The notes under the pieces were generated by a model, which made no database searches, was not told the DNA's origin, and worked only from the letters and a program-made list of their open reading frames with translations. From Auriscalpium vulgare (taxonomy: Eukaryota; Basidiomycota; Agaricomycetes; Russulales; Auriscalpiaceae), in contig JAHBBC010000011.1 of NCBI GenBank assembly GCA_019915015.1, positions 620,001 to 684,000 on the forward strand: a stretch of 64,000 nucleotides of DNA, read 5' to 3'. This document shows positions 1 to 10,805 of this stretch, piece after piece. Every line of letters starts with the position of its first letter. The stretch's first letter is position 1. A program made the position numbers and the translations under genes.

Positions 1-806
1 ACCGTACTCGCCTCTTCGCTGCCTACAACCATTCGACGCATCAAGATGTGCGCGGGGCCCTCGACCGTCACCTGCTGTACCGGCCATTCCCCTCTTGTCT
101 CAGTCTGATTCGTGTCTTCGCTGTCTACCTCCGTCACTCCCGACTCGGCCCGGCCTTCCGTCGTGCATGTTCTATCGGGCATCTCTTCCTTATCTCCGGA
201 GCGCTAGGGCCATGTTCATCGTTGACGCCTTCGTTACTTTTCCAGCATTGTCAACATAGCAGTTGATTCACGTTCGTGTGGCCTCCCTATTTTGTTCGGC
301 TACTCACCCGACATATCATATACCCATTATTCCATTTTATGTAGTAGCCTGAACGCAGCCACAGCACATCCTGATTGAATTCATGTGTGCCTAACACTGA
401 CTGTTGCCTCGAGCGGAACCTGTCGTGAATCTCGCGCTTTTATGTGAGTCGTTAGAAGTCCCGTAGGCTTGGGGTAATAGCACCATGGTACGGAATGCCT
501 TTCCAACTGTCCTCAGATATCATTGAAGCAAACTGCGGATGCACGCGTGTCATCAATGGCTGACGCGGGAGAGACGCCTTGCTTTCAAGGCGTCTACGCT
601 TCGTTGCCATTGAGCCAGCTGGCAACGGTTTTCCACCACCAAACGGCGGTGCTCCCCATTCCCAGCTGCGTTTGTCTTGCATGGTGTCAATCCTGCCTCT
701 TGACCGCAAGCGCAGGGCTCTGAGTATCACACTACCACAAACAATTCTTTTCATCGTCTAGAAATCCACAGTCCTCCACCTCTCTCTCCTCACTGCCAGA
801 CCCACC
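1..806. other. Non-coding stretch upstream of cyclin relic
   Basis: I see no gene here that I can support. Short open frames exist, but none has recognisable homology or the strong third-position GC bias of the real genes. One ACGCGT motif lies at 543-548, about 260 bases upstream of the cyclin-like reading frame. Confidence 0.4.
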
Positions 807-1312
807 ATGAACATGCCCAGCCCGCGGCTCGAGCATTTCATTCTGCACCTGCATGCCACCTCTGTGACCTTCGCAGCTCTGTACATCCTCCAGCACATCA
901 AGGCTGCCGCGCGAAGGGGCTCGTCCTGCCACCGTCTGTTCATCTCCACATTCATGCTTGCGTCGAAGATCATGTGCGACGACAGCATGAGCTGGTGTGT
1001 CGTCATGTTCGCCCTCCGAAGACTTCGAGATGTAGGTGCCCTGGCTTCGCTGGCCCGAGCCCGTACCCGCCCATTTCCCTCTCAGTCCGTGCGCCGGCGC
1101 CCTTCGCACAACCCGACGCCAGCATGAATTCGAATACCCCCTCCTTCGGACACTGGTCGTCCCCCTCCTCCGCCCGTCATCCCCAACCCCACCATCAACT
1201 ACCTCTCGCGACCTTGCCCCTCGATACCTTGAAGACATCGCACTCTGCATCGACGTCCCCCGCCTCCTATGCGTTGGTCGTACCACGCCAGTCTGGAATC
1301 ATAGGTACGTAG
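807..1312 (+). pseudogene. Degenerate PCL/Pho80-type cyclin gene relic
   Basis: The first part (807-1030) reads as the middle of a basidiomycete PCL-type cyclin box. It has the segment HLHATSVTFAALYILQHIK, then a GSS.HRLFIS.FMLASKIMCDD block. In intact family members a conserved SW..V.QGMFALREINQMER stretch follows. Here the QG and nearby residues are missing, and after MFALR the sequence jumps to a short DFE-like remnant with a frame change. The Pro/Ser-rich C-terminal tail resumes in another frame from about 1045 (FAGPSPYPPISL, later TSHSASTSPAS). So the 3' half of the cyclin box is deleted and the frame is broken. PCL cyclins activate Pho85-class kinases. This copy should not fold as a full cyclin. 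It could instead be a fast-evolving gene with an unseen intron, but no intron restores the missing block. Confidence 0.6.
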
Positions 1313-1517
1313 ACCGATATCGTCGATCTGGACTCTGAACACTGCTTATAACGTCGCAATATTAATATTCAGACAGTACTGTTACAAGTCTCAACGGCAC
1401 GATGGCGACTTAGGTTGGGCTCGCAATGTACATTATTTTGAGGTTCTAAAATGCTGCTCAAGATACACCGCTGTATCAACCTCTAGTGCCCGTGCCCATC
1501 TGGTTCCCCTTGTTGCT

Positions 1518-3574
1518 CTAAACACGATAGCCGGAGGCCGTCAGCACTGGCGCCATTAAAGAGCGGATATACGCACCTGATACCGTTTGAATAGCATCAT
1601 CGATGCGAAGCAGCGACACCGCAGCCTCGAACGCAGACTTGAGGCTGCGCACCTTGCTGACCGTGGGCTCAAGGACGCCCGCAGTGACGTTGTCTCGCAC
1701 GTCTCCGTTAAGTAGGTCCAGACCGTATCGCAGAAGAACCTTCTTTGGGTCACCGGCGGGAGCATTTTGCGCAGCGTTGTGGTACGATCGTAACTTCGCC
1801 ACGAGCTCTGTCGAGTCCTTCGCGGCATTGACGGAGAGAGTTTTGGGAATGATGAGAAGAGAGTTGGCGAACTCGGCGATCGCGAGCTGCTCACGCGATC
1901 CCTGCCCACCGATCGTGAGACTGTGATCCATGGCATATGGGTAGAGCGTGCACTTACAAGGGTCGTCGCGAAGTTGTCCAGATATATGCTCAACGCCGAC
2001 TCAACGGCGCCTCCGCCGGGCACAACGCTCCCACTCTCCAGGGTTCGCTTTATAACAGACAAGGTATCGTGCAGCGCCCGCTCCATCTCATCCAGCATGT
2101 AGTCGTTGGCGCCTCGGAGGATGATCGACGACGAGTTGACCACCTTCGTGCCCTTTACCAGGATGAGTTCGTCATCGGAGATGCGCTCCTGAATGACCTC
2201 GTCGGCTGTCCCGAGGCTGCTTGCCTCGAAGGTCTCATCTCCCTCAAGGTTGGCGAGACTGGAGACGAGCTGGCCGCCAGTAGCCTTGGCGATGCGCCGC
2301 AGGTCCTCCTTGCGGCATCGCCGCACAGCTATCGCACCGGCCTCTACGAACTCCTTGAGCGCGAGATCGTCGATACCTTTCGTAGTCAGCACGACGTTGG
2401 CACCGGCACCAAGGATTTTTCGGATGCGCTCAAGGGTGATTTCGGCTTCGCTGATGAAGAAGATCAGTCAGGCTTGTAACATGGCAAATGGAGGAGTGAA
2501 ATCAGGGGACAGCAAGACTCACCGCTTGCGAATTTCCTCGAGTTGATTGGGATCGTCTACCAGGATCTGCACGCCAAGTTGCATGCGTGTTTTCCTCAGA
2601 TCGATGTCGAGACATGCGATTTTTGCGTTGGTGATCCGCGTGACCATAGCTTGGTAGTATGTGTGAGGTCTATTTGTTGACCAACAGGAAACACGCAGAC
2701 GCACCTTGACTGGCGACCGTGCAATTTAAAGCGTATCCAGCGACAAATATCGACTCGCGCGCGCTCCGCCCATGGGCTTTAAGGACATTTACAGCCTTCA
2801 CAGGATACTTTGTTTCCCCGCGCGTATTTGTGGTCTTCACAGCTAGCATCGCGTCCACAGCCATGGGAGCAAATAGATCATCATCCCTACGTCGTAATGA
2901 ATATTTCGCCATTCATAGATGAAGGAGGCATGCGCACCCGCCAATAATCTTACTCGACATGCTCGTCTTGGCGACATTGACCAACGCCTCACGGCCAAGG
3001 TGCTCGACCTTGACGCTTAGCTGATCTTGCATGAACTTGACAGCTTCTCTACATGCCAAACGGTACCCAGTGATGATAGTCGTCGGATGGATCTTGGCCT
3101 TCACAAGCTCGTTCGCGCGGCGGAGCAGCTCAGCAGCGATGATGACCACAGAAGTCGTGCCATCGCCAACTTCCTTGTCCTGCTTTTGCGCCAGGTCAAC
3201 AAATATCCGGCCTGCAGGGTGCTCGACGGATAGAAGAGAAAGGATGGTCGCGCCGTCGTTTGAGATGGTAACTTCCTAGAAGGCCAGAGAAAGACAAGAC
3301 TAAGCACAAGCTTGGAGCGATAAAGTATGAGTACGCACCCCGATGTTATCAACCAGCATTTTATCGAGCCCGAGTGGCCCAAGAGAGCTTTTCACGATGT
3401 TCGCGATGGTTTGCGCGGCGACGACTGGAATGCAGGTACGCAGAATTCATGGAGTCAGCTGTGAGACAGGAATCGCAGCTCATGCGCACCATTTTGATCA
3501 CGGATGTCTTGTCCGGATACTCGATCACCTCCGAGGAATGCACCAGCCCTTGGATCGCGTTGGAACATGCTCAT
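1518..3574 (-). CDS. CCT1: T-complex protein 1 subunit alpha (CCT1)
   Basis: Cytosolic group II chaperonin subunit of the TRiC/CCT ring, which folds actin, tubulin and other proteins using ATP. The start ATG (3574-3572) opens [18 protein letters not shown], followed by the [20 protein letters not shown] block that defines the alpha subunit. Nucleotide-binding motifs are visible: NDGATIL, then [15 protein letters not shown], and GGGAVE near residue 400. Exon 1 is 3490-3574 and exon 2 is 3339-3424. Later exons carry the apical domain ([20 protein letters not shown]) and the C-terminal equatorial domain ([16 protein letters not shown] ... GLDLLNGDV). A final short intron probably precedes the last codons, so the last 10-20 residues are less sure. 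Length is near the usual 550-560 residues. Single-copy housekeeping gene. Confidence 0.95.
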
Positions 3575-4736
3575 GGTGGATGCGTGTAGGAGAGACGAGT
3601 TGGCGCCGCGACTGTTTGGTCACGCTGAGTCCGAATCCGGAACTGACCTTCGAAAGCGTCTTTTGCTCCGAATTGCCACCATGCCGCCGAAAAAAGTGTA
3701 ATGTCTCCTCCGACACGAGCTCTTTGGAACGTAGACTACTCTAGAAATATCGCGGTAAGATTGTTTGCGTAGATCCGACGAAGGAGGACGAAGGCTGCCT
3801 TCAGCCGCCGTGACGGTCAGCTGAACATTGCTCGGGCTTCAGCTTCTAGCTCCAGTCCTTGCCCTTACTGATCTCAAAACATAGACGAAGGCTAAAACAG
3901 CTGTAGAAACCAGGGAAGTTTTGCTGTGACACGCACTCATCGATTCACCCGCGGAGAATATATACTAGTGCGTTTGTGACACGGGCCCTCTTCTCTTTTA
4001 AACCCTATCATGATAATTGACTGACGTATGCAGAAAGAGCAGGCTATTGTTGCGTGACAGTTGGCAAGCTAAACCAGATCGAACACAACATCCCGCAGGC
4101 AATCACCAAAAATATACACATGCGGAAGCACATTCGGTACTATTCAATTCTCAGGCTTTCAACATCCTTCTTGTGACTGTCACCTATTGTCCGCTACAGC
4201 AAGGACATAATCCGTGAAGCCTCACCTGGTCTTTGGGCTCAAGTGAGTCTCTTTATATTTCACCTCAGTCCGGACGAGGAGGTAATATACAAGCAAAGTA
4301 GTCCCGATCACCTGCAGTCGTAGCAGCCCTTTTGTTAGCCCTACGAACTTGAAGAACGACCCTCAGGGCCTAGACATGATCGCCTCAACTCTCATGCTGG
4401 GTGAGTTGCCTCCGTCTGATTGTTTTCTGAGACAACGAACAGATTTCCCCGTCTTCTTGCTCTCTGCTGGGCGACAGCTGCCACGTCTCTCCTTGCCCAT
4501 TGCACTGTGACCGTCCGTCCGCGCTGACGTTTGTATGGTGATGAAGACGCGACTTCAAACGAGCATCGATCATCATTGCATCTCTCATACTGAATCCAGA
4601 TTCCACTAATACCGTCTCATTCTCTGGATCATCTCAACTCTTCTTCCTCCCGTACAACTTCTCATTCAAGAGGACGTCCCGTTGACGAAAATCGTGGACG
4701 ACGTGCACAGAACCTATGTCATCGTAGCCAGGTCAG
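3575..4736. other. Intergenic region, nothing recognised
   Basis: This is the gap between the 5' end of CCT1 and the 3' end of the LysM gene. It is more AT-rich than the flanking genes. It has only short open frames without homology. I see no tRNA or mobile element. Confidence 0.4.
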
Positions 4737-5220
4737 TTATCCACTAGTACACAGGTCAGAAAGCTGAACAGGTGCACATACCTCGCCGGGATAGATGTTC
4801 GAGCAATCCGAGTTGATGTTCGGGTTATTCGCGAGGATCGTGCTCAGCGGGATGCCCGCCGCGTCGGTGATTACGCCGCACGAGTCGCCGCTTACGACGA
4901 CATGCACGGTCGAGCAGTCCTGGCCCGTGATGCCGAGGCAGAGCACCTCGCCGATGGCGAGATTGTCGCACGCTGCGTCGACCTTGGCCTTGTTCACAGT
5001 TGCCAGTTGGAACCTGCCATGCCAGCCGGCTTCAGCGCGCGTGACGATGAAAAGGACGGATGTGCGCGTACGTGGACACGTTCTGCGCGGCAGAGATCGC
5101 GTCGCAGGTGTCGCCGGAGCTCACGGTATACGAACGCGCGCAGTTGTCCTGCGCGCTTGCATCTCGAAAGCCCATGACGAGGAGCGTGATGAGCGCAACG
5201 AGCTTCTGTGCGGCGAGCAT
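4737..5220 (-). CDS. Small secreted protein with two LysM domains
   Basis: Predicted 141-residue secreted protein. Exon 1 is 5072-5220 and exon 2 is 4737-5013. The 58-base intron has GT-AG borders and joining keeps the frame. Residues 1-24 (MLAAQKLVALITLLVMGFRD...) form a signal peptide ending ASAQ. The mature chain has two LysM-like modules of about 45 residues, CARSYTVSSGDTCDAIS... and CSTVHVVVSGDSCGVIT..., each with the SGD.C core and a C-terminal IGEVLC or YPGEVC. Cysteines are regularly spaced, as in disulfide-bonded fungal LysM proteins. LysM domains bind chitin or related N-acetylglucosamine polymers. Small secreted LysM proteins of fungi often shield hyphae or suppress chitin-triggered immunity (family knowledge; the role here is inferred). 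There is no catalytic domain. The start was chosen because the upstream in-frame Met would bury the signal peptide. A TATA box lies about 95 bases upstream. Confidence 0.85.
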
Positions 5221-5311
5221 GCTTAATATACGAGCGATGAGCTGAGTGGGGCAGTAGGCGGGAGGGCTCGTTCCAGAGGAGACGATACTGGTCCCAGCAA
5301 AATCCGCGGTC

Positions 5312-5320
5312 CTTTTATAC
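5312..5320 (-). promoter_or_regulatory. TATA box of the LysM gene
   Basis: On the minus strand the sequence reads GTATAAAAGG about 95 bases before the LysM ATG. This is a strong TATA consensus at a plausible distance. Such a box suits a regulated secreted-protein gene more than the housekeeping genes around it. Confidence 0.6.
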
Positions 5321-6333
5321 GCCAGCAAGAGCGCGAGGAAGGGTATTGTTCCATGTGCGCAGCACGCCGGGAGCCCTGAGAACGGACGCCGAGGCGCGAG
5401 TCAAAGAGCAGACAGAGAAATGCCAGAGATGCCAACAAATGGTCCGAGCTGCGGTCTGATACCCCGGGCCGCACATCCCTGCAAGGGCGACGAGCAGCCG
5501 CGCTGCACTGCTCTCAATATTCCAATGTAATGCGTTCAGGCCCCAACCAGGCCAAGGAATACTAATTGAGGCGTGCAGGATCGGTGTATCAGGGAGTAAA
5601 GTACTTGTCAATAATTAGAAGTAAGTGGTCGACGCGTCCGGATTCAAAGTAGTTGAGTGCTAGCTCGAGACAGGGCAAGATCTCGCGGTAGTCAGGCCCT
5701 CAGGGTGACTCTCTTGTGTCCTACTCGGAGCACTCAGCATGCGTTGGAACACGAGATCAGTACATGTGCGTTTCGTGACTCGATCACGTCGCGCATCAGG
5801 CGATGTCATTGAGCGCGATGCCCTTTCTTAGGTCGCCATGTGCTGCAACAGGCTATGATGCGAGCAAAGTCTATGCGTTAGTTGCGCACAGACGGCGTTG
5901 AAGTGCCGTGGCAATCCCACGATCTATTTGTGTACTTTGTGCGTGCATGAGGTGACAAGAGCATGGCTGAATGAGTCGGAGTGAATGATGATGATGATCA
6001 GTCTGAATCTGCCATCATCACTCTCGTCTTGTGCGGTGCCGCGCACCCATGGCACCTGATGACCAAGTGGTACGGACCCCACCCCCCCCCCCCGCCACGC
6101 ACCGCCACGCACGCACCGTACGGCCCTGAGCAGCCACCGCATGTTGCCACCGAGCTTGAAGGTTTGGCAATGTGTGAAGCGACACGTAACCGACTGTGGC
6201 TCTGCTCAGATCTAGTACATTGATATTGATTCATGACCGTGAAATATGATGAGGGTACAATTGTATTCTACTCGTATGCAAACACTTCTATAGCATGATT
6301 CATTAAATAAGGTGGGCGTACGGCATCTAACGT
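5321..6333. other. Intergenic region with C12 homopolymer
   Basis: This separates the LysM promoter from the 3' end of the MFS gene. No gene is seen. A homopolymer run of 12 C lies at 6082-6093, preceded by CCCC at 6077-6080. Confidence 0.4.
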
Positions 6334-8307
6334 CTATGAGATCTCTTTCTTCTCCGACTGGCTCTGTCCCTCCACGGTGCCCTGGCTGTCGGTTTGATTT
6401 GCCTCAGCGTCTGCGACCTTCGGCTTCTCGATCTTGTACCAAATCAAGAGTGCGACGGCCTCCGTAACGCACAACGCGAGCACAAACCAGAAGCCGTCGG
6501 CGATGCCGTGGTAACCCACAGTCTTCCCTTGGTCCATGCGCTTCTGGTCAATTTCCGTCTGGATGGTGGTGACGACGGCGAGGCCGAGACCCAGACCAAT
6601 TTGCAGCGCTGCGTTGAACATGGCACCCACTGTCCCAGCGATCTCTGCGGGTGTGCTGTTCGCAAAGTGAGACTCGATGCAGGCGATCGACAAGCATGAC
6701 TGGAGCGTACTTCATGAAGATGGCGATGTTTGAGTTGGTGAAGACCACCATATTTCCCATTGTTCCGATGATAAAGGCGGGGAGCAAGATGGACCAGTAT
6801 CTAAGCAAGAAGAGTGAGAAAATGCGGAATAAACGGAGTGTATAATAACTGACCGTGCGCTCGTGTTTCCGAAGGCAAGCAGGATTGTGGCCACAATGTC
6901 AGCTAAGAGACCAATAAAAATCGTCCACTTCGGGTTGATGTACTTGGGGAAGCTGCCGCAGACAACGGCGATGATACTACAGAAAATGCCAGTCGGGAGG
7001 AAATGCACCGAAGTCATGATGGCGTTCCAATGGTAAACCTCTTGGAAGAGAGGCATGAGCTGGAAGAACACTGCAAACAGGTCAGATCCTGAACGCTGGC
7101 AAAGCGTCTACAATGAGACGTACGCGCACACCACCAAAGGATGGGAACGAGGCCAAGGGCAACGAGAATGGGCACGTTGGGATAATTCCAGATATGCGGG
7201 GGCCTGTGTGGAAAAGGATGAGCGACAATCCGTTCTGACGGTTGAGGCAACTCACAGCGATGCCATATGGGGATCGATCTTGGACTCCCACACAAAGAAG
7301 GCCACTCCGAGCACAATGGAGGCAACAAGTGTGCCGATGACTTTACCCGCACGCCAGCCAGTGGCGGACCCAGTTGTGACGGCGTAGATGAACAACACGA
7401 TGGACGCTATGCGGGTAGGTCAGGGACGAGGATGAGGATTGGAGACGTCAATGCAGTCTGCACTCACTGGTGAGCATACTGACACCGCCGAGATCGAGGC
7501 GACGCCATGACGGATTGCCTGGACGCGGAGCCGATTTGGGAACCACGAAGAGGGAAACTATAGCAATGGGCACGCCCATCATGCATGTGCAGTAGTAAAT
7601 CCATCGCCAGGTGGCCCACTGAACGAACATGCCGCCAATGACAATCCCCAACACTGCAGAAAATCAGGGCGAGCCTCTGACTGAACTGAAGCGACGAACC
7701 GTTGGCTACACCAGAACAACCTCCGAAGAAAGCGATAGCCTGGTTCTGCTCCTCCGGCTCCGGGAACCACTCAACAATCAAGCTCAGGGCCGACGGGACG
7801 GTGGCGGCGGCGGCGAGGCCCGTGAATGCGCGAAGAATGAACAAGCCAACTTTGTCCTGTATGAGACCACACCCCAGCGAAAATAGACCCACGAGGGCGG
7901 AGCCCACAATGAACGACCATTCTGAACGGAGTGACAATGTCAGTCACGCGGCACGGAACTAGGATACCTACGTACTTGAGCTGTAGATGTCCGAGACACG
8001 ACCGCTGATGAGCAGGAAGGCGGCGAAGGTTGCGGAGTATGCTGAGAAGACCCAGACGATTTCATTGCTCTTAATGTTCAGTGACCGCTCCATGGCGGTT
8101 ATGGCCGGGAACAAAGCAGACGCGACGAAAGCGTCCATGAACTCTGCTAGGCAGAAGAGCATGAGGAGCGTCCTCTTGTGGAGCTTCGACAGGACTGGCC
8201 GAACTGCAGGGGAGTGGTGAGTATTTCGTGTGGGGACATGTCCGGACTGACACACCATAGGCTGGCTCTGGAGAAACGACGATCGTGGGTGCCGGTGAGG
8301 AACTCAT
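6334..8307 (-). CDS. Major facilitator superfamily transporter, 14-helix DHA2-like
   Basis: Multi-exon membrane transporter. After a short Ser/Pro-rich N-terminus (MSSSPAPTIVVSPEPAY) an intron leads to the first helix, with LMLFCLAEFMDAFVASALFP and then motif-A-like LLISGRVSDIYSS. Later helices read FIVGSALVGLFSLGCGLIQ, GLFILRAFTGLAAAATVPSA (the R.G.. motif B region), VLGIVIGGMFVQWATWRWIY (antiporter motif C region, G...GP-like position replaced) and LGVAFFVWESKIDPHMA. The C-terminal half includes YPNVPILVALGLVPFLWW, CGSFPKYINPKWTIFIGLLA and GTVGAMFNAALQIGLGLGLA, and a cytosolic Ser/Glu-rich tail. The order and number of helices fit the 14-TM drug:H+ antiporter DHA2 family. The substrate cannot be told from sequence. 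An AT-rich TATA-like element lies about 75 bases upstream of the ATG (about 8383-8392, minus strand). It lies between a LysM gene and an unknown gene, with no biosynthetic cluster visible. Confidence 0.88.
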
Positions 8308-9373
8308 CGCGGGGGACTTGACGAGGGAGGGGAGGGAGTGGTGAAGGAATCAGTTCCTGCTAAACCGCTTCATTCATGACGCTTTAAATATTCCGAGCAA
8401 GAGCACGGATACGAACGGTGTAATGCTCATGCACGTTTGTGTAGATGGGAGGCGCATGGCCATTTGTAGGAAACGGCTAAACCTGAATCAAGCATTAGCG
8501 AGCACACCTTGCACTTATGGCGACAGAACTCCCAGGCTACCCCTGGAGTTCCGGGCATAAGCGGCCTCGCGATTGCCTCGCAGTCGAGGGTCGCGGGCAC
8601 TGAGTCAGGTTGCGGAAAAAATGGGTACGCTAACAAGCCTGGCGGCGAGGGCCGAAAATACTTAATGCGGCTTTCAACGACGGCCCGTCGCCAAATCGCT
8701 GCCGCCATGCACATCGCTTCTGCATCGCAATCGTCAACGAGCTCACCTCCCTTTCTGTCAGATAAGAGAGGAGGATAAGTATGGACACCTAGCTAAACCG
8801 CCAGCCACACCTCTAAGGAAATGGGATGGACTGTGACGTCGAGGAGCTCAGCAATAGCAAGTGACTTCGGCGACCAGTCGAAAATCCGAGTGAACGCAGT
8901 GCGACAGAGTCTCGGAGACATAATACTAGTCGTGGTGTTTGCCAAATGATGTTGCGAAGTGCGAACCGCGAATATGACTCAGCGAGCGAAAGTGGCTGGC
9001 AAGCGCTGGTACCATTTCGTCTCGTCACCGACTCTACCTCTTGGGAAGGCTAGCGGGGTATTGGAAGGCTCCGGCTTACTGACGTGGCCCACCAGAGGCA
9101 CTAATGAGAAGATTTTCTTGGATAACGGACCTAGACTTCAGCCACGGCTCTCAGTCACCCCACCAGCGCAGTTGCGGTTCTGTGGGTATCTATCATCGTA
9201 TGACATTGCATTCAAGGTGACTAACGGTAAAGCCGACGTTCGTAAAGGTTCGTCCAAGAGTCGTGATGTGATGATCAATACAAAGAAGCTTTGTGCTCGA
9301 ACAATACAGGGAAGAACGATAGGCCGGTGTCCAAGACTCGATCTCTAAATATGGGGTGTGTACGGTAGTCACC
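8308..9373. other. Intergenic region, promoter side of MFS gene
   Basis: No coding region I can support. Short frames on both strands lack homology and codon bias. This region lies 5' of the MFS transporter and 3' of the following minus-strand gene. Confidence 0.4.
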
Positions 9374-10398
9374 TCACGCAAATACAAAATTCTTCATGTC
9401 ATCAGGAACCGAGATGCTGATGTGCGGAATGTCGACCTTCAGGTAGTCGAATGTGGGAGCATGCTTGCTAGCGGTCGCCCTGCTCGCTTCCTCACCCTTC
9501 GCCGTCTCGTCGTCTGCGATATCGGTCTGTGGGAGAACGAATCGTCAAGGCGCCGGGACGCTGACAGGGAGCTTGCTCACCTTGCTTGCATTGCGGCTCC
9601 TCGAAGCGAAGAACAAGCCATCGCCCTCTGCCTGCTCTATGTGACGCGTCTTCTCAGCAGCGGAATTGCGAGCCGCCCTCCTTCGCTCGGCATATCTACT
9701 CCGGTTGTCGACAACCTCCGCCTGGCTTGCGAAGCCGCTGAACGGAGCGATGGGACTGGTCACTCGAGGGATGTGGGAGTTGACGCTTCCGAGGATGACT
9801 TCTTCGCTGAGAAGCTCGCGGTCGAACGGATTTTCAGGAATGGTGGGCCTTGGGGACTCGATGGTGGCGTGATCCGCGGTTCTGAAAGAGCTGCCGAGCG
9901 ACTTCATCGCGGAGAGCAAGGAGCTCCTGCGCCTTCCGCCGGTTGGTCTGGAATGAGACGACTCTGGCTTGGGCGAGCTGGTGCGAGAGGGCGCCGCGCA
10001 GGCGGAGGACGAGCCGTCTTCTGAATTTCGCAGGGTAGGGAGGTCCTGTGCTGTGGATTCAGGGGCATCGCCAGCAGGAGGACGGAGGAGAAACTCACCG
10101 CCGCGAACCCTAGGCCACACAGTCGCTTGTCGTCTGCCTGCAAGTGCTCTTCGGTTTCAGTGAGTCCTCTGCATCAAGAGTCAAGGGCGTACGGATATAT
10201 TCTTCTTTTCCTGGGAGCCGCTGCTGCCATCTCCCGATATGGAGAGCCGTGGGCTGCGGGGCTTTCGGTGCAGGAAAATGCCCTATGGATGGAGCTTTGG
10301 TGAGCGTCTCAGCGGGAAGGCAACGCACGACGCACCTCGCTCTCGGCGAGCTTTGAGAAGGTGCGCTTGCGGTCGAAGACGTTGTGCATGGGAGACAT
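9374..10398 (-). CDS. Unknown basidiomycete protein, 269 residues
   Basis: I do not recognise a domain. The five-exon model is 10336-10398, 10193-10282, 10099-10137, 9581-10045 and 9374-9526. All four introns are 53-55 bases, with GT-AG borders, and all are phase 0. The protein starts MSPMHNVFDRKRTFSK. A basic segment follows (GIFLHRKPRSPRLSISGDG), then a Ser/Pro/Arg-rich low-complexity region, and an NPFDRELLSEEVILG segment. A basic RYAERRRAARNSAAEK helix comes next, and the C-terminus ends DIPHISISVPDDMKNFVFA. No signal peptide or membrane segment is visible. The charged, disordered composition suggests a regulatory or nuclear protein (inference only). It is divergent from the ATG38-like gene across 407 bases. 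The last intron is well supported, since skipping it gives an early stop. Confidence 0.7.
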
Positions 10399-10805
10399 GG
10401 CGGTATGCGAGGAGACGAGGGGGTTTGGGGGGCATTCTGAGTCCAGTCCGCGTTCTTATTTGTGTCGGAGGGCGCGATCTGACCTGGCAGACGGAACTCC
10501 AAGTCGGGCCGCCCGAGCGCGCTTGGAATGCCGTGATGGGAACATAAAGTTTGGGTACACGTATTGTGGGTGGCACCGAGGATGCGTGCGCCGACTGGCG
10601 GCTGCGTGCGGCTGCGTGCGTGTATGAGACGGACCGGGGACGCTCAGGCCGCAGACTGCGGCAGCGGACCCGAGGCGGTGGCGAGCGCGTGCCCAAAGCG
10701 TGCAGATGCAGTGGCTGCTCTACCTGCGCCGGGCGCTCATGCAGTTCTGTCGTGTATAAGCCTCCCAGTTCCTCCTGTAGACTACCTGTTCGCCTTTCCA
10801 ATCCC
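10399..10805. promoter_or_regulatory. Divergent promoter region, unknown gene / ATG38-like
   Basis: This 407-base gap lies between two divergent start codons. It is GC-rich, with long open frames on both strands that I regard as spurious. No TATA box is clear. Confidence 0.35.

Noticed and set aside
6076..6093. Poly-C run as a sign of a mobile element end
   Set aside because: No terminal repeats, target duplication or transposase remnants flank it, so it is treated as a simple homopolymer.
4737..8307. LysM gene plus MFS transporter as part of a secondary-metabolite cluster
   Set aside because: No synthase, P450, methyltransferase or cluster regulator lies nearby.
10110..10502. Unspliced 130-codon minus-strand frame as an alternative first exon of the unknown gene
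   Set aside because: It ends early and needs an implausible 28-base intron to be joined. The five-exon model with 53-55-base introns is consistent throughout.
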